Assembly (NCBI GenBank): GCA_023458355.1
Contig: JAEWZS010000105.1
Coordinates: forward strand, 1 to 17,673
DNA: 17,673 nt
From: Bacillota bacterium
GTDB lineage: Bacteria > Bacillota > Clostridia > Christensenellales > CAG-138
Direction of reading: 5' to 3'
The notes beneath the pieces were generated by a model, which saw only the letters and a list, made by a program, of their open reading frames with translations, made no database searches and was not told the DNA's origin. The position numbers were made by a program, and so were the translations under genes. Of the stretch, positions 1 to 6,053 are shown in pieces; positions within the stretch are counted from its first letter, which is position 1, and every line of letters starts with the position of its first letter.

Positions 1-81
1 ATTATCTTGGCTGATAATCCGCATACATTGATAATAGCAATATTGTCGTGCCTACATTTATGTTAGGGGATACATCGATTG

Positions 82-960
82 ATGGAGAGTATTACAGTAA
101 AAAACCTGTACAAAGCCTACGGAAAAAAACAAGTCCTGCGCGGCGTGACGTTTAGTGTGAAGCAAGGCGAAACATTCGGATTACTCGGCGTAAACGGTGC
201 AGGCAAGACAACCACCATCGAATGCATAGAAAACATGCGCAAGCCAGACAGCGGCCAAACTAGCGTCAACGGCACAATCGGCATACAGCTGCAAAGCACG
301 TCGCTCCCTGAAACAATGACGGCAAAAGAGGCCATGCAGGTTTTTTGTGCGTGGCATAAGGTGCCGTATCGACATGATTTGCTGGAGCGGTTCGATATGG
401 CGGGCGAGTATTTGAACAAGACCTATGCGTCTCTATCAACAGGCAGGAAGCGAAGACTGCATTTAGCGCTCGCATTGTGCCACAACCCAAGCGTACTCAT
501 TTTGGACGAGCCTACTGCAGGGTTGGATGTTGAGGGCAGAAATGCGTTGCATTTTGAGATACGAAAGCTGAATGCGGAGGGTGTGAGTATACTCATGGCC
601 ACCCACGATATGGCAGAAGCAGAAGCCTTATGCCACCATATCGCAATTTTACGAAACGGCACGATTGCTCGTGAGGGTACGCCCATGGAGTTAACGGCAA
701 ACGCAAGCATTCAAAGCCGCGTGTTCATTAAAACTCGCTTTAGCAGCCTCGATGGTTTTATTCCCAAAGGCGAACGTACACCCGACGGGTACTTGTCCTT
801 TTCATGTAAAAATGCAGCAGAGTTTCTGCTGCCGCTGCTTTCGCAAATTCGAGCAAGCAACGATGATGTGATGGATCTGCGCGTAGAAAGGGCAAGCATA
901 GAGGATATTTTCCTTGAAGTGGCGGGCGAACACAACCCGACGGGAGGCAAGGCAATATGA
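82..960 (+). CDS. ABC transporter ATP-binding protein (ABC-2 exporter type)
   Basis: Cytoplasmic ATPase that should power the membrane protein encoded immediately downstream. Visible motifs (numbering from the ATG at 82): Walker A GVNGAGKTT at residues 36-44, Q-loop region IQLQ near 68-71, an atypical signature LSTGR at 118-122 (usual LSGGQ), Walker B VLILDEP at 138-144 followed by the D-loop AGLD, and the switch histidine in MATHD near 175. About 90 residues follow the ATPase core and end with a VERASIEDIFLEV-like segment, as in drug or lantibiotic exporters of the CcmA/DrrA type. A TTG at 79 is an alternative start; AGGGGA at 65-70 serves either codon. The stop overlaps the permease start in ATGA, so translation is probably coupled. 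The substrate cannot be read from the sequence. No regulator of the pair is inside the window; it may lie upstream of base 1. Confidence 0.93.
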   Translation: MESITVKNLYKAYGKKQVLRGVTFSVKQGETFGLLGVNGAGKTTTIECIENMRKPDSGQTSVNGTIGIQLQSTSLPETMTAKEAMQVFCAWHKVPYRHDLLERFDMAGEYLNKTYASLSTGRKRRLHLALALCHNPSVLILDEPTAGLDVEGRNALHFEIRKLNAEGVSILMATHDMAEAEALCHHIAILRNGTIAREGTPMELTANASIQSRVFIKTRFSSLDGFIPKGERTPDGYLSFSCKNAAEFLLPLLSQIRASNDDVMDLRVERASIEDIFLEVAGEHNPTGGKAI

Positions 961-1676
961 GGGCATTTTTTATTCAGCTTTTTGCACAGTTAAAAATGGA
1001 TTTACGGGACAAGGGGACATTGATGGTATACTACCTCGTGCCGCTCGTATTTTATCTTGTCATGGGGAGCATCATGAAAGCCATTAGCATGGATAGTAAC
1101 ATCCCGCTCATTCTATCCATAACGATTTTCAGCGTATCGATGTCAGCGTTTTTAGGAATGCCGCAAAACCTCGTTAAAGCGCGGGAGCAGGGTATCTTGG
1201 AGGCGTATCGTGCAGCGGGCATTCCGGCATGGAGCCTCCCGCTTGCAACAATACTACTTTCGACGCTGCACATGTTGTTCGTGTCCATTGTCATACTCAT
1301 TACTGCACCTTATCTATTTAATGCCGCTATACCCGAAAACATAGGTGCGCACTTTTTGACCGTTTTGCTGGTTGCGGTTTGCTCGGAAGGTGTGGGTGCG
1401 CTGCTATCCTGCCTTGTCAAAAAGCAAAACACCATGACTCTGGCGTCGCAATGCCTGTTTTTACCCAGCGTCATGTTTTCCGGTATCATGTTCCCGGTAG
1501 AATTGCTGCCAAAGCCCATGCAATGGCTTGGTATGGCCTTGCCGGCCACGCACGGCATGGGATTGTACGACGGCGGCACAATGGCCGTCATACCGCTTGC
1601 CGTGCTTGTAGGGATGACCATAGTGTCCTTTTTGGTGTCGGCAGTACTGTTCAAGCGAATCAGCATACGACGGTAA
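957..1676 (+). CDS. ABC-2 type transporter permease
   Basis: Integral membrane partner of the upstream ATPase; it starts in the ATPase stop codon (ATGA overlap), with GGGAGG at 942-947 nine bases ahead. The 239-residue protein shows about six hydrophobic segments, near residues 24-42, 50-69, 95-117, 128-150, 160-180 and 207-230. The short cytoplasmic stretch AREQGILEAYRAAG between segments 2 and 3, and the FLPSVMFSGIMFP segment followed by PMQWLGMALPATHGM, are typical of ABC-2 permeases of the DrrB/NodJ kind. It probably works as a dimer with the ATPase to export a lipophilic compound or small peptide; the cargo is unknown. The gene ends just before a strong hairpin terminator shared with the convergent Fe-S protein gene. 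Confidence 0.92.
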   Translation: MRAFFIQLFAQLKMDLRDKGTLMVYYLVPLVFYLVMGSIMKAISMDSNIPLILSITIFSVSMSAFLGMPQNLVKAREQGILEAYRAAGIPAWSLPLATILLSTLHMLFVSIVILITAPYLFNAAIPENIGAHFLTVLLVAVCSEGVGALLSCLVKKQNTMTLASQCLFLPSVMFSGIMFPVELLPKPMQWLGMALPATHGMGLYDGGTMAVIPLAVLVGMTIVSFLVSAVLFKRISIRR

Positions 1677-1690
1677 ACAACTTTACTACA

Positions 1691-1733
1691 AAAATGTCAG
1701 CAGTTTATGTATAATAACTGCTGACATTTTCTT
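1691..1733. terminator. Bidirectional intrinsic terminator
   Basis: A perfect 15-bp stem (1691-1705 with 1716-1730) encloses a 10-base AT-rich loop. The arms begin with AAAA and end with TTTT, so the same hairpin has a T-tract on both strands. It sits between the convergent ABC permease (+) and Fe-S protein (-) genes and should stop transcription from both. Confidence 0.9.
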
Positions 1734-1746
1734 ATCCGGAGCAACT

Positions 1747-2370
1747 TCATTTAGTGTAGTGAATCGCTTCCTTCGGGCAAACCTGCCGGCAATTTATGCA
1801 CTGGTGGCACAATGCGACATTTATGTTTGCTTTCTTTTCCTCCCCGCAAACTGCTATAGCAGCGCTAGGGCAAACTTTTTCGCATAGCTTACATCCAATG
1901 CACGCGCTTTCATCTACTTTCGTTGCCCGCCTCGTAAATTTGCCAAACAGCTTTTGGAGCGCTCCGAACGGGCATATCAAATTATGAAATACCGCGGGTT
2001 TATATCTTAGCGTAAGCAATACCGCAAAAATTACCCATATAAGCAAAATAGGCAAATTGATGTGCAAAAATCTTTTAAGTGCAAGCATCGACACAATGCT
2101 GACAACAAGTGTTATCCAAGCAAAATAGCCGTTCCGTAGCCATTTCGGTGTATTCCCGGTTTGAATGTTCAGCTTTTTTGATATCCATTCTGCCGGTATC
2201 ATCACTGTATTCATTGGACATACATAACCGCAGTATATTCTCCCGAATAGCAGTGCGAAAATAAGACTGACGGCAAATAACCCAAGCCACAGCATCATAT
2301 TTCCGGTTGCCAATAAAAATACGAAAATCGCCAAAAATACAAGCCTGACAATCGTCCCAATATGCTTCAC
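1747..2370 (-). CDS. Membrane-bound 4Fe-4S protein, NapH/YccM-like
   Basis: A 207-residue polytopic protein likely to pass electrons at the membrane. Hydrophobic segments lie near residues 7-24, 27-43, 83-98 and 104-122. After the second is GRIYCGYVCP (Cys47, Cys51) and after the fourth is CPFGALQ (Cys133), the Cys-Pro pair typical of NapH/NosR/CcoG-like membrane ferredoxins. The C-terminal tail carries two full CxxCxxCxxxCP motifs (Cys157/160/163/167 and Cys188/191/194/198), so two cytoplasmic [4Fe-4S] clusters are expected. The start is GTG at 2370, with AGGAGG (2378-2383) seven bases ahead. No partner dehydrogenase or reductase is adjacent, so the electron donor and acceptor are unknown. 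The divergent Crp/Fnr-type regulator and the shared operator suggest redox or nitrosative control; that is inference. Confidence 0.88.
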   Translation of the reverse strand: MKHIGTIVRLVFLAIFVFLLATGNMMLWLGLFAVSLIFALLFGRIYCGYVCPMNTVMIPAEWISKKLNIQTGNTPKWLRNGYFAWITLVVSIVSMLALKRFLHINLPILLIWVIFAVLLTLRYKPAVFHNLICPFGALQKLFGKFTRRATKVDESACIGCKLCEKVCPSAAIAVCGEEKKANINVALCHQCINCRQVCPKEAIHYTK

Positions 2371-2399
2371 GACATATCCTCCTACCTTTATGTTTCTTT

Positions 2400-2405
2400 A
2401 GTATA
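2400..2405 (-). promoter_or_regulatory. -10 box for the Fe-S protein gene
   Basis: TATACT on the minus strand, with no recognisable -35 at the proper distance. The palindrome at 2427-2442 is centred about 41.5 bp upstream of the start point this box predicts (near 2393), the place where Crp/Fnr proteins act as class II activators. Confidence 0.6.
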
Positions 2406-2409
2406 CGGG

Positions 2410-2415
2410 TATAAT
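2410..2415 (+). promoter_or_regulatory. -10 box for the Crp/Fnr-family gene
   Basis: A perfect TATAAT on the plus strand with a weak TTTATG 17 bases upstream (2387-2392). The predicted start is near 2421, which puts the palindrome at 2427-2442 just downstream of it, a typical repressor position. Confidence 0.6.
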
Positions 2416-2426
2416 GAAAGAAAAGG

Positions 2427-2442
2427 AGTTACCAAGGTAACT
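2427..2442. promoter_or_regulatory. Operator-like palindrome AGTTACCAAGGTAACT
   Basis: Two perfect 7-bp arms around a central AA, in the 92-bp gap between the divergent Fe-S and Crp/Fnr genes. Size and symmetry fit the dimeric site of a Crp/Fnr protein, most simply the one encoded next to it. The sequence is neither the classical FNR (TTGAT-N4-ATCAA) nor the CRP (TGTGA-N6-TCACA) site. Confidence 0.7.
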
Positions 2443-2462
2443 ATTTTGTGAGGATACATACT

Positions 2463-3128
2463 ATGTACAAGCATAAAAATTTAATGGAAAAAAGCACTCT
2501 CTTAAAAGCCATACCTTCCGATAGGATACAGTCCTACCTGCGGGATGGGAGCTTCAAAATAAGCACCTATGGTAAAAATGCTATCATCCATTTTTCGGGT
2601 GAGGTATGTACAAAGCTTGAGATTATCCTTGATGGAAATGTGCATGTTGAACGGATCGATGAATCGGGCAATCTTATGACAATAGCTGAATTTTGGAGCG
2701 ATGAAATTTTGGGAGGCAACCTGCTCTTCTCGAAAAACCCATACTATCCTATGACAATCACAGCAAAGAACCCGGTTGTCATCTTAGAAATCCATAAAGA
2801 GCGTCTTTTTGAGATTTTCTCCGACAATCCTGTTTTTTTAAAGTGTTATCTTGAATTTGTTGCAGACCATACTACGATTCTTGGGGATCGGATTCAACAT
2901 TACGTCAACAAGTCCATGCGGGACTGCATTATGAAGTATTTGGAGCTTGAAAGGCAAAAGCAAAATACAAATCTGATAAAGCTTCCGATTACCAAAAAAG
3001 CTTGGGCTGAAAAAATGGGTGTTCAACGAACGTCCTTGTCAAGAGAGTTGGCCAAAATGAAAAAAGATGGTTTGATACGATATGATTCCAAATTTATCGA
3101 GCTATTGCAAGCATTTTTTACAAAATGA
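2463..3128 (+). CDS. Crp/Fnr-family transcriptional regulator
   Basis: A 221-residue regulator with the usual layout: an N-terminal cyclic-nucleotide-binding-like beta barrel (about residues 15-120, including GEVCTKLEIILDGNVHVERI and FWSDEILGGNLLFS), a dimerisation helix (about 125-160), and a C-terminal winged HTH (about 175-210) with recognition helix RTSLSRELAKMKKDGLI. The glycine-rich region GGNLLF lacks the RxS signature expected for cAMP binding, and there is no N-terminal four-cysteine FNR cluster, so the signal is unknown. ATG at 2463 is preferred over an upstream in-frame GTG at 2448, because GTGAGG (2448-2453) is placed as its ribosome binding site. It is divergent from the membrane Fe-S gene and probably controls that gene and itself through the palindrome between them. 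Confidence 0.9.
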   Translation: MYKHKNLMEKSTLLKAIPSDRIQSYLRDGSFKISTYGKNAIIHFSGEVCTKLEIILDGNVHVERIDESGNLMTIAEFWSDEILGGNLLFSKNPYYPMTITAKNPVVILEIHKERLFEIFSDNPVFLKCYLEFVADHTTILGDRIQHYVNKSMRDCIMKYLELERQKQNTNLIKLPITKKAWAEKMGVQRTSLSRELAKMKKDGLIRYDSKFIELLQAFFTK

Positions 3129-3191
3129 ACAAGCATTCCTGTAGTTGTGCAGGCTGTTTCGGCGTTATAATTTTGAAATATGCTCTTACAT

Positions 3192-3220
3192 TTAACGTGA
3201 TTTTGTGTTAAAATTAGAAT
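3192..3220 (+). promoter_or_regulatory. Putative sigma-A promoter of the CarD leader
   Basis: TTAACG (3192-3197) and TAGAAT (3215-3220) are separated by 17 bases, predicting a start near 3227, inside or just before the first leader hairpin. It lies about 350 bases upstream of the CarD-like start codon, so it would yield a long 5' leader. Confidence 0.4.
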
Positions 3221-3222
3221 GT

Positions 3223-3275
3223 AGCGTGCAGTTCTGGCAAACGTAAGTCCGGTTGCCATAACACATGCTGTTTTT
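3223..3275 (+). ncRNA. Structured leader element with terminator-like end
   Basis: AGCGTG (3223-3228) can pair with CATGCT (3264-3269, one G-U), enclosing a second helix TGGCAA/TTGCCA (3235-3240 with 3253-3258) and a 12-base loop. The outer helix is followed by G and TTTTT (3271-3275), as in an intrinsic terminator. It sits directly downstream of a plausible promoter, so it may be an attenuator or may release a transcript of about 50 nt. I do not recognise the fold as a known riboswitch class. Confidence 0.35.
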
Positions 3276-3280
3276 AGTTC

Positions 3281-3329
3281 GGAGCGTAAATTTACGCTAG
3301 AGTGAATATAGGGGCGGGCGCTCCTTTTA
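3281..3329 (+). repeat. 16-bp palindrome and second hairpin with T-tract
   Basis: AGCGTAAATTTACGCT at 3283-3298 is a perfect 16-bp palindrome. In addition GGAGCG (3281-3286) can pair with CGCTCC (3319-3324), which is followed by TTTTA. The region therefore offers two mutually exclusive folds, one of them terminator-like. No gene lies between here and the CarD-like start at 3575. The rest of the leader holds a 7-bp hairpin TGCCCAT/ATGGGCA (3511-3533) and the palindrome at 3454-3467. Confidence 0.4.
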
Positions 3330-3453
3330 TATAGATAAGCGAGGAAAATATGGAGATACTACACTAAAGATTATCCAATTAGAACTGATAGACTGTCCTG
3401 ATTGCGCAAACCTAACCGAATACGCGGACGGTAAAAGTACATACAGCGGGCTT

Positions 3454-3467
3454 TTATCAAATGATAA
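3454..3467. promoter_or_regulatory. Palindrome TTATCAAATGATAA, Crp/Fnr-site-like
   Basis: Two 6-bp arms around a central AA, about 110 bp upstream of the CarD-like start. Symmetry and size resemble Crp/Fnr sites and the AA centre matches the palindrome at 2427-2442, but the arm sequences differ. Function is not established. Confidence 0.25.
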
Positions 3468-3574
3468 GTCTGCTTAGAAAAAGATATCGGTTAAATACTT
3501 CAGCGGTAAATGCCCATGGCATAAAAATGGGCATAAAGAAAATCGATTTTGCATTGAAATGGAGGAGCATGAGA

Positions 3575-4081
3575 ATGTACAACATTGGTGACCACATAAT
3601 CTATGGGAAAACAGGCATATGCGCCGTTAAAGATATCGGCTATCAAGAAATACCCGGAAGCAGCGCCCGGCGCTTATATTATACGCTAAAACCTATTTAT
3701 GCTGCAGGGGTTATATACACCCCCGTGGATAATACTTCGGTATTTATGCGACATGCTGTAAATCACGATGAGGCTATGACGTTGATACAGCAGATACCTG
3801 CAATCGAAAATACAATAGACGATACATCGGATATTACGGGTAAGGAGTTGCCGGAGTATTATAAATCGTTAATGGCAAGTCACGAATGCACAGACCTAAT
3901 AAAGCTTATTATAACGGTTTACGCAAAGAAGCAGCAAGCTGAGCAGGACAAAAAAAAGATAGGCCAAACCGATCAAAACTTCATGCGCAACGCTGAGGAA
4001 TTGCTTTACGGAGAGTTGTCCATAGCATTAGGTATAGATAAAGAAAACGTGCCTTCTTTTATAGAGCAAACGATAGCGTAA
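3575..4081 (+). CDS. CarD/CdnL-family RNA polymerase-binding regulator
   Basis: A 168-residue cytoplasmic protein. Residues 1-60 (YNIGDHIIYGKTGICAVKDIG, then YYTLKPIY and GVIYTPVDN) match the CarD/CdnL/TRCF RNA-polymerase-interaction barrel, which binds the polymerase beta subunit in the family. Residues 60-168 are helical, as in the CarD C-terminal domain that contacts promoter DNA at the open bubble. In-frame codons run back to 3461, but ATG at 3575 is best placed, nine bases after GGAGG (3561-3565); ATG at 3569 is too close. It is followed after 38 bases by a Tudor-like protein gene and is probably co-transcribed with it. CarD-type proteins tune initiation at rRNA and stress promoters; the role here is inferred from family only. 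Confidence 0.85.
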   Translation: MYNIGDHIIYGKTGICAVKDIGYQEIPGSSARRLYYTLKPIYAAGVIYTPVDNTSVFMRHAVNHDEAMTLIQQIPAIENTIDDTSDITGKELPEYYKSLMASHECTDLIKLIITVYAKKQQAEQDKKKIGQTDQNFMRNAEELLYGELSIALGIDKENVPSFIEQTIA

Positions 4082-4119
4082 CAAGCGGCTTCGAATACAT
4101 GAAAAGGAAGTGTCAAAAT

Positions 4120-4467
4120 ATGGATTTGTTACAGAAGCAAATTACGCATAATACCTTTGGAAGCGGCGTTATCACTAAAGTGGCAGATGATACCATAACC
4201 GTTATATTTGCCGACGAAATCGGCGAAAAGCGATTTCTTTACCCTGAAGCGTTTGAACACTTTCTTGTGATGGATGAAGCCGATATGCAGGATGTCGTGA
4301 ATCATGAGCTTGTGATTAAGCTTAAGGAAAACGAGGAAGAGCGTTTAAAGGAATTTGAACAAAAGCGCGAAGCAGCGCTTAAAAGAGCAGAGGGATTGGC
4401 GGAAGAAAAAGCGGCAAGCAAGAAAAAGCCTGCCGCTAAAAAAGCAAGGAAAAAGACTGAAGATTAG
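4120..4467 (+). CDS. Small Tudor-like barrel protein with basic tail
   Basis: A 115-residue protein. Residues 8-50 (ITHNTFGSGVITKVADD, then TVIFADEIGEKRFLYPEAFEHFL) look like the small beta barrel at the C-terminus of UvrD/PcrA helicases and in related stand-alone proteins. It is followed by a charged helix (about 60-95, rich in E, K and R) and a tail KKKPAAKKARKKTED resembling histone H1-like basic tails, so nucleic acid binding is likely. The ATG at 4120 has AAGGAAG nine bases ahead; an upstream in-frame ATG at 4099 lacks a good site. It lies 38 bases after the CarD-like gene. Its TAG overlaps the TAA of the convergent MFS gene, leaving no room for a separate terminator. Exact function is unknown. 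Confidence 0.75.
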   Translation: MDLLQKQITHNTFGSGVITKVADDTITVIFADEIGEKRFLYPEAFEHFLVMDEADMQDVVNHELVIKLKENEEERLKEFEQKREAALKRAEGLAEEKAASKKKPAAKKARKKTED

Positions 4468-5837
4468 CTATGGAGTTCCTCTAACTTACGTTTTCTGATA
4501 CTTTTCGCATCTTTTTTTACGAAGTAAGCCGGAATTAACACAATAAGTGTAACAAGCCCCGCCCACAAGAACAGCTCATGCGGGTAGAGATAGCTCGTCG
4601 CATACGTCGGATGCGTTTTTAAAAACTCCGCCGACGGGGTTAGCGCTACCGTATTTATGATGAACGGTGCAATAAGGCTTGCCAAGACCATGGGCATCAT
4701 AACCACCAAAATCATTTTAATCCCTTGAAAACATCCGGCACGACCTTGTGGCATATAGTCCCTGGCTGTGGCGTTAAATAGGCCTGCCATCATTAAGGAG
4801 CTTGCCATAATGCATGTTCCGCCAACGATTAAAAGTACCGTTGTAGTCACCGAATCGCCTTGCACGAATTTTGTACCGTATGCGACGATGCCGCCGACGG
4901 CGCCAAGAAGTGCAACAGGATAATAAAAACGGGATTTTCCATACTTATCCATAAGCTTTCCTGCAGCCAATGACAGGAGAGCCGATACAAGGATTACGAT
5001 GACGACCGATATAACATAATCGATTTGCAAAGTATCAATGATAAGGCTGAACATATACGGCATCCAAAGCTGCATGCCTATGCTCGAGAACAACATCCCG
5101 AGAAAACATATGTAAATCATTTTATTCTCTACTATATTTGCCCATTTAAACCCATATGCGATTTGCTTTAGATAGGTTTTATCCGCCGTCGGTTTGAGCG
5201 TCGGGCTGTCGCGGAAGATAAAGAGTCCTACAACTCCGCTGGCGACAGGGATAAAGCCCAATACCGCAAAGAATAGCGACCAATGCCCGGTATTTGCCAT
5301 ACCTGAGAAACCGATAAGTATAACGACCATCGCAACAAGGGGGAATATTGACCCAATCGTATCAACAAATGCCCGATTGGTAATGTCGGTCACATCGGTT
5401 ACCCACGCGCTGAATGCAGCGTCATTCGCAAGGCTTCCGACAAGAGACATGATGGCGTCCATCGCCACAAATACCATAACAATCAGCGTTATAGTTCTTG
5501 CATCATTGACATAGGCTTCGTTTCCAAACAGCGCAAAAGCCATGGTTAACAGTCCCCATACGATGTAGCCGATGCAGACAAAAGGCCTTCTTTTGCCAAT
5601 GCGATCCATCAGCGCACCCCCGAGAATCGTGGCGGCCGCCGCAAATATCGCGGAGAAAAGCACCGTTAAAGATGTAGCCCAGCTTTCGGCAGTAATTGTC
5701 TGTTGAATGTACATGGGGAAGTACGAATTTTCTACAGCCCATGTCAACTGACCGACCAGGCCGAACAGCACATAGGAAACCCATGTCTTCCCGCCGAGAG
5801 GATTTGCTTTTCTGATGACCAGATTGTCTTGTTCCAT
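4464..5837 (-). CDS. MFS transporter
   Basis: A 457-residue membrane protein with about 12 hydrophobic segments. MFS motif A, GALMDRIGKRRP, is at residues 74-85 between segments 2 and 3, and is echoed in the second half by GKLMDKYGKSR near 313-323, the internal duplication expected of this superfamily. The first half also has DVTDITNRAFVDTIGS, reminiscent of the cytoplasmic loop of sugar/cation symporters (GPH-like). The substrate cannot be deduced. ATG at 5837 follows AGGAGG after a four-base gap. The coding region ends in a four-base tail-to-tail overlap with the gene on the other strand. A perfect LacI-type palindrome 30-41 bp upstream suggests repression by a LacI/GalR protein and hence a carbohydrate substrate; this is inference. 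Confidence 0.88.
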   Translation of the reverse strand: MEQDNLVIRKANPLGGKTWVSYVLFGLVGQLTWAVENSYFPMYIQQTITAESWATSLTVLFSAIFAAAATILGGALMDRIGKRRPFVCIGYIVWGLLTMAFALFGNEAYVNDARTITLIVMVFVAMDAIMSLVGSLANDAAFSAWVTDVTDITNRAFVDTIGSIFPLVAMVVILIGFSGMANTGHWSLFFAVLGFIPVASGVVGLFIFRDSPTLKPTADKTYLKQIAYGFKWANIVENKMIYICFLGMLFSSIGMQLWMPYMFSLIIDTLQIDYVISVVIVILVSALLSLAAGKLMDKYGKSRFYYPVALLGAVGGIVAYGTKFVQGDSVTTTVLLIVGGTCIMASSLMMAGLFNATARDYMPQGRAGCFQGIKMILVVMMPMVLASLIAPFIINTVALTPSAEFLKTHPTYATSYLYPHELFLWAGLVTLIVLIPAYFVKKDAKSIRKRKLEELHS

Positions 5838-5866
5838 AGATCCTCCTGTGTTTACGAGACAAATAA

Positions 5867-5878
5867 AGAAGCGCTTCT
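5867..5878. promoter_or_regulatory. LacI/GalR-type operator-like palindrome
   Basis: AGAAGCGCTTCT is a perfect 12-bp palindrome containing AAGCGCTT, which fits the AANCGNTT core of LacI/GalR-family operators and resembles part of a CcpA cre site. It lies 30 bp upstream of the MFS start codon, on the divergent side from the P-loop gene. AT-rich -10-like sequence just upstream on the minus strand would place it near the transcription start. Confidence 0.5.
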
Positions 5879-5989
5879 CTGATGAATACTATTATTTTAT
5901 GGCTTGGCATGACGAAACGCAATGAGAAACTGAACCTTGGTTAGCTCGTTGCATCTGCGGCAAGGTTGTCCTCTTTTCCCCGAATGCCT

Positions 5990-6020
5990 GCATGCAACTC
6001 ACCGGAGCTCTCGCATACTA
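5990..6020 (+). promoter_or_regulatory. Possible forespore (sigma-G-like) promoter
   Basis: GCATG (5990-5994) fits the -35 GHATR and CATACTA (6014-6020) fits the -10 CATWHTA of sigma-G promoters, but the spacer is 19 bases, one more than usual. It lies about 34 bases ahead of the P-loop gene start. Chance matches to such short motifs are common. Confidence 0.3.
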
Positions 6021-6053
6021 TGATACGGAAAGAATGTTTTGTGAGGTGCCCGT

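Noticed and set aside
1..66. Open frame of 22 codons ending in TAG, possible tail of an upstream gene
   Set aside because: An open stretch this short is expected by chance, and the encoded segment shows nothing recognisable; without sequence left of base 1 it cannot be supported.
3223..3275. Resemblance to a c-di-GMP (GEMM) riboswitch: GGCAAAC and ACGTAAGTCC
   Set aside because: The P1b tetraloop stem, the tetraloop receptor and the GCAAAGCC core are not present in the right order; the match is superficial.
3312..3475. Open frame containing DCPDC, upstream of the CarD-like gene
   Set aside because: No ATG, GTG or TTG start with a ribosome binding site, and it overlaps the hairpin region; the paired cysteines alone are too little to call a gene or remnant.
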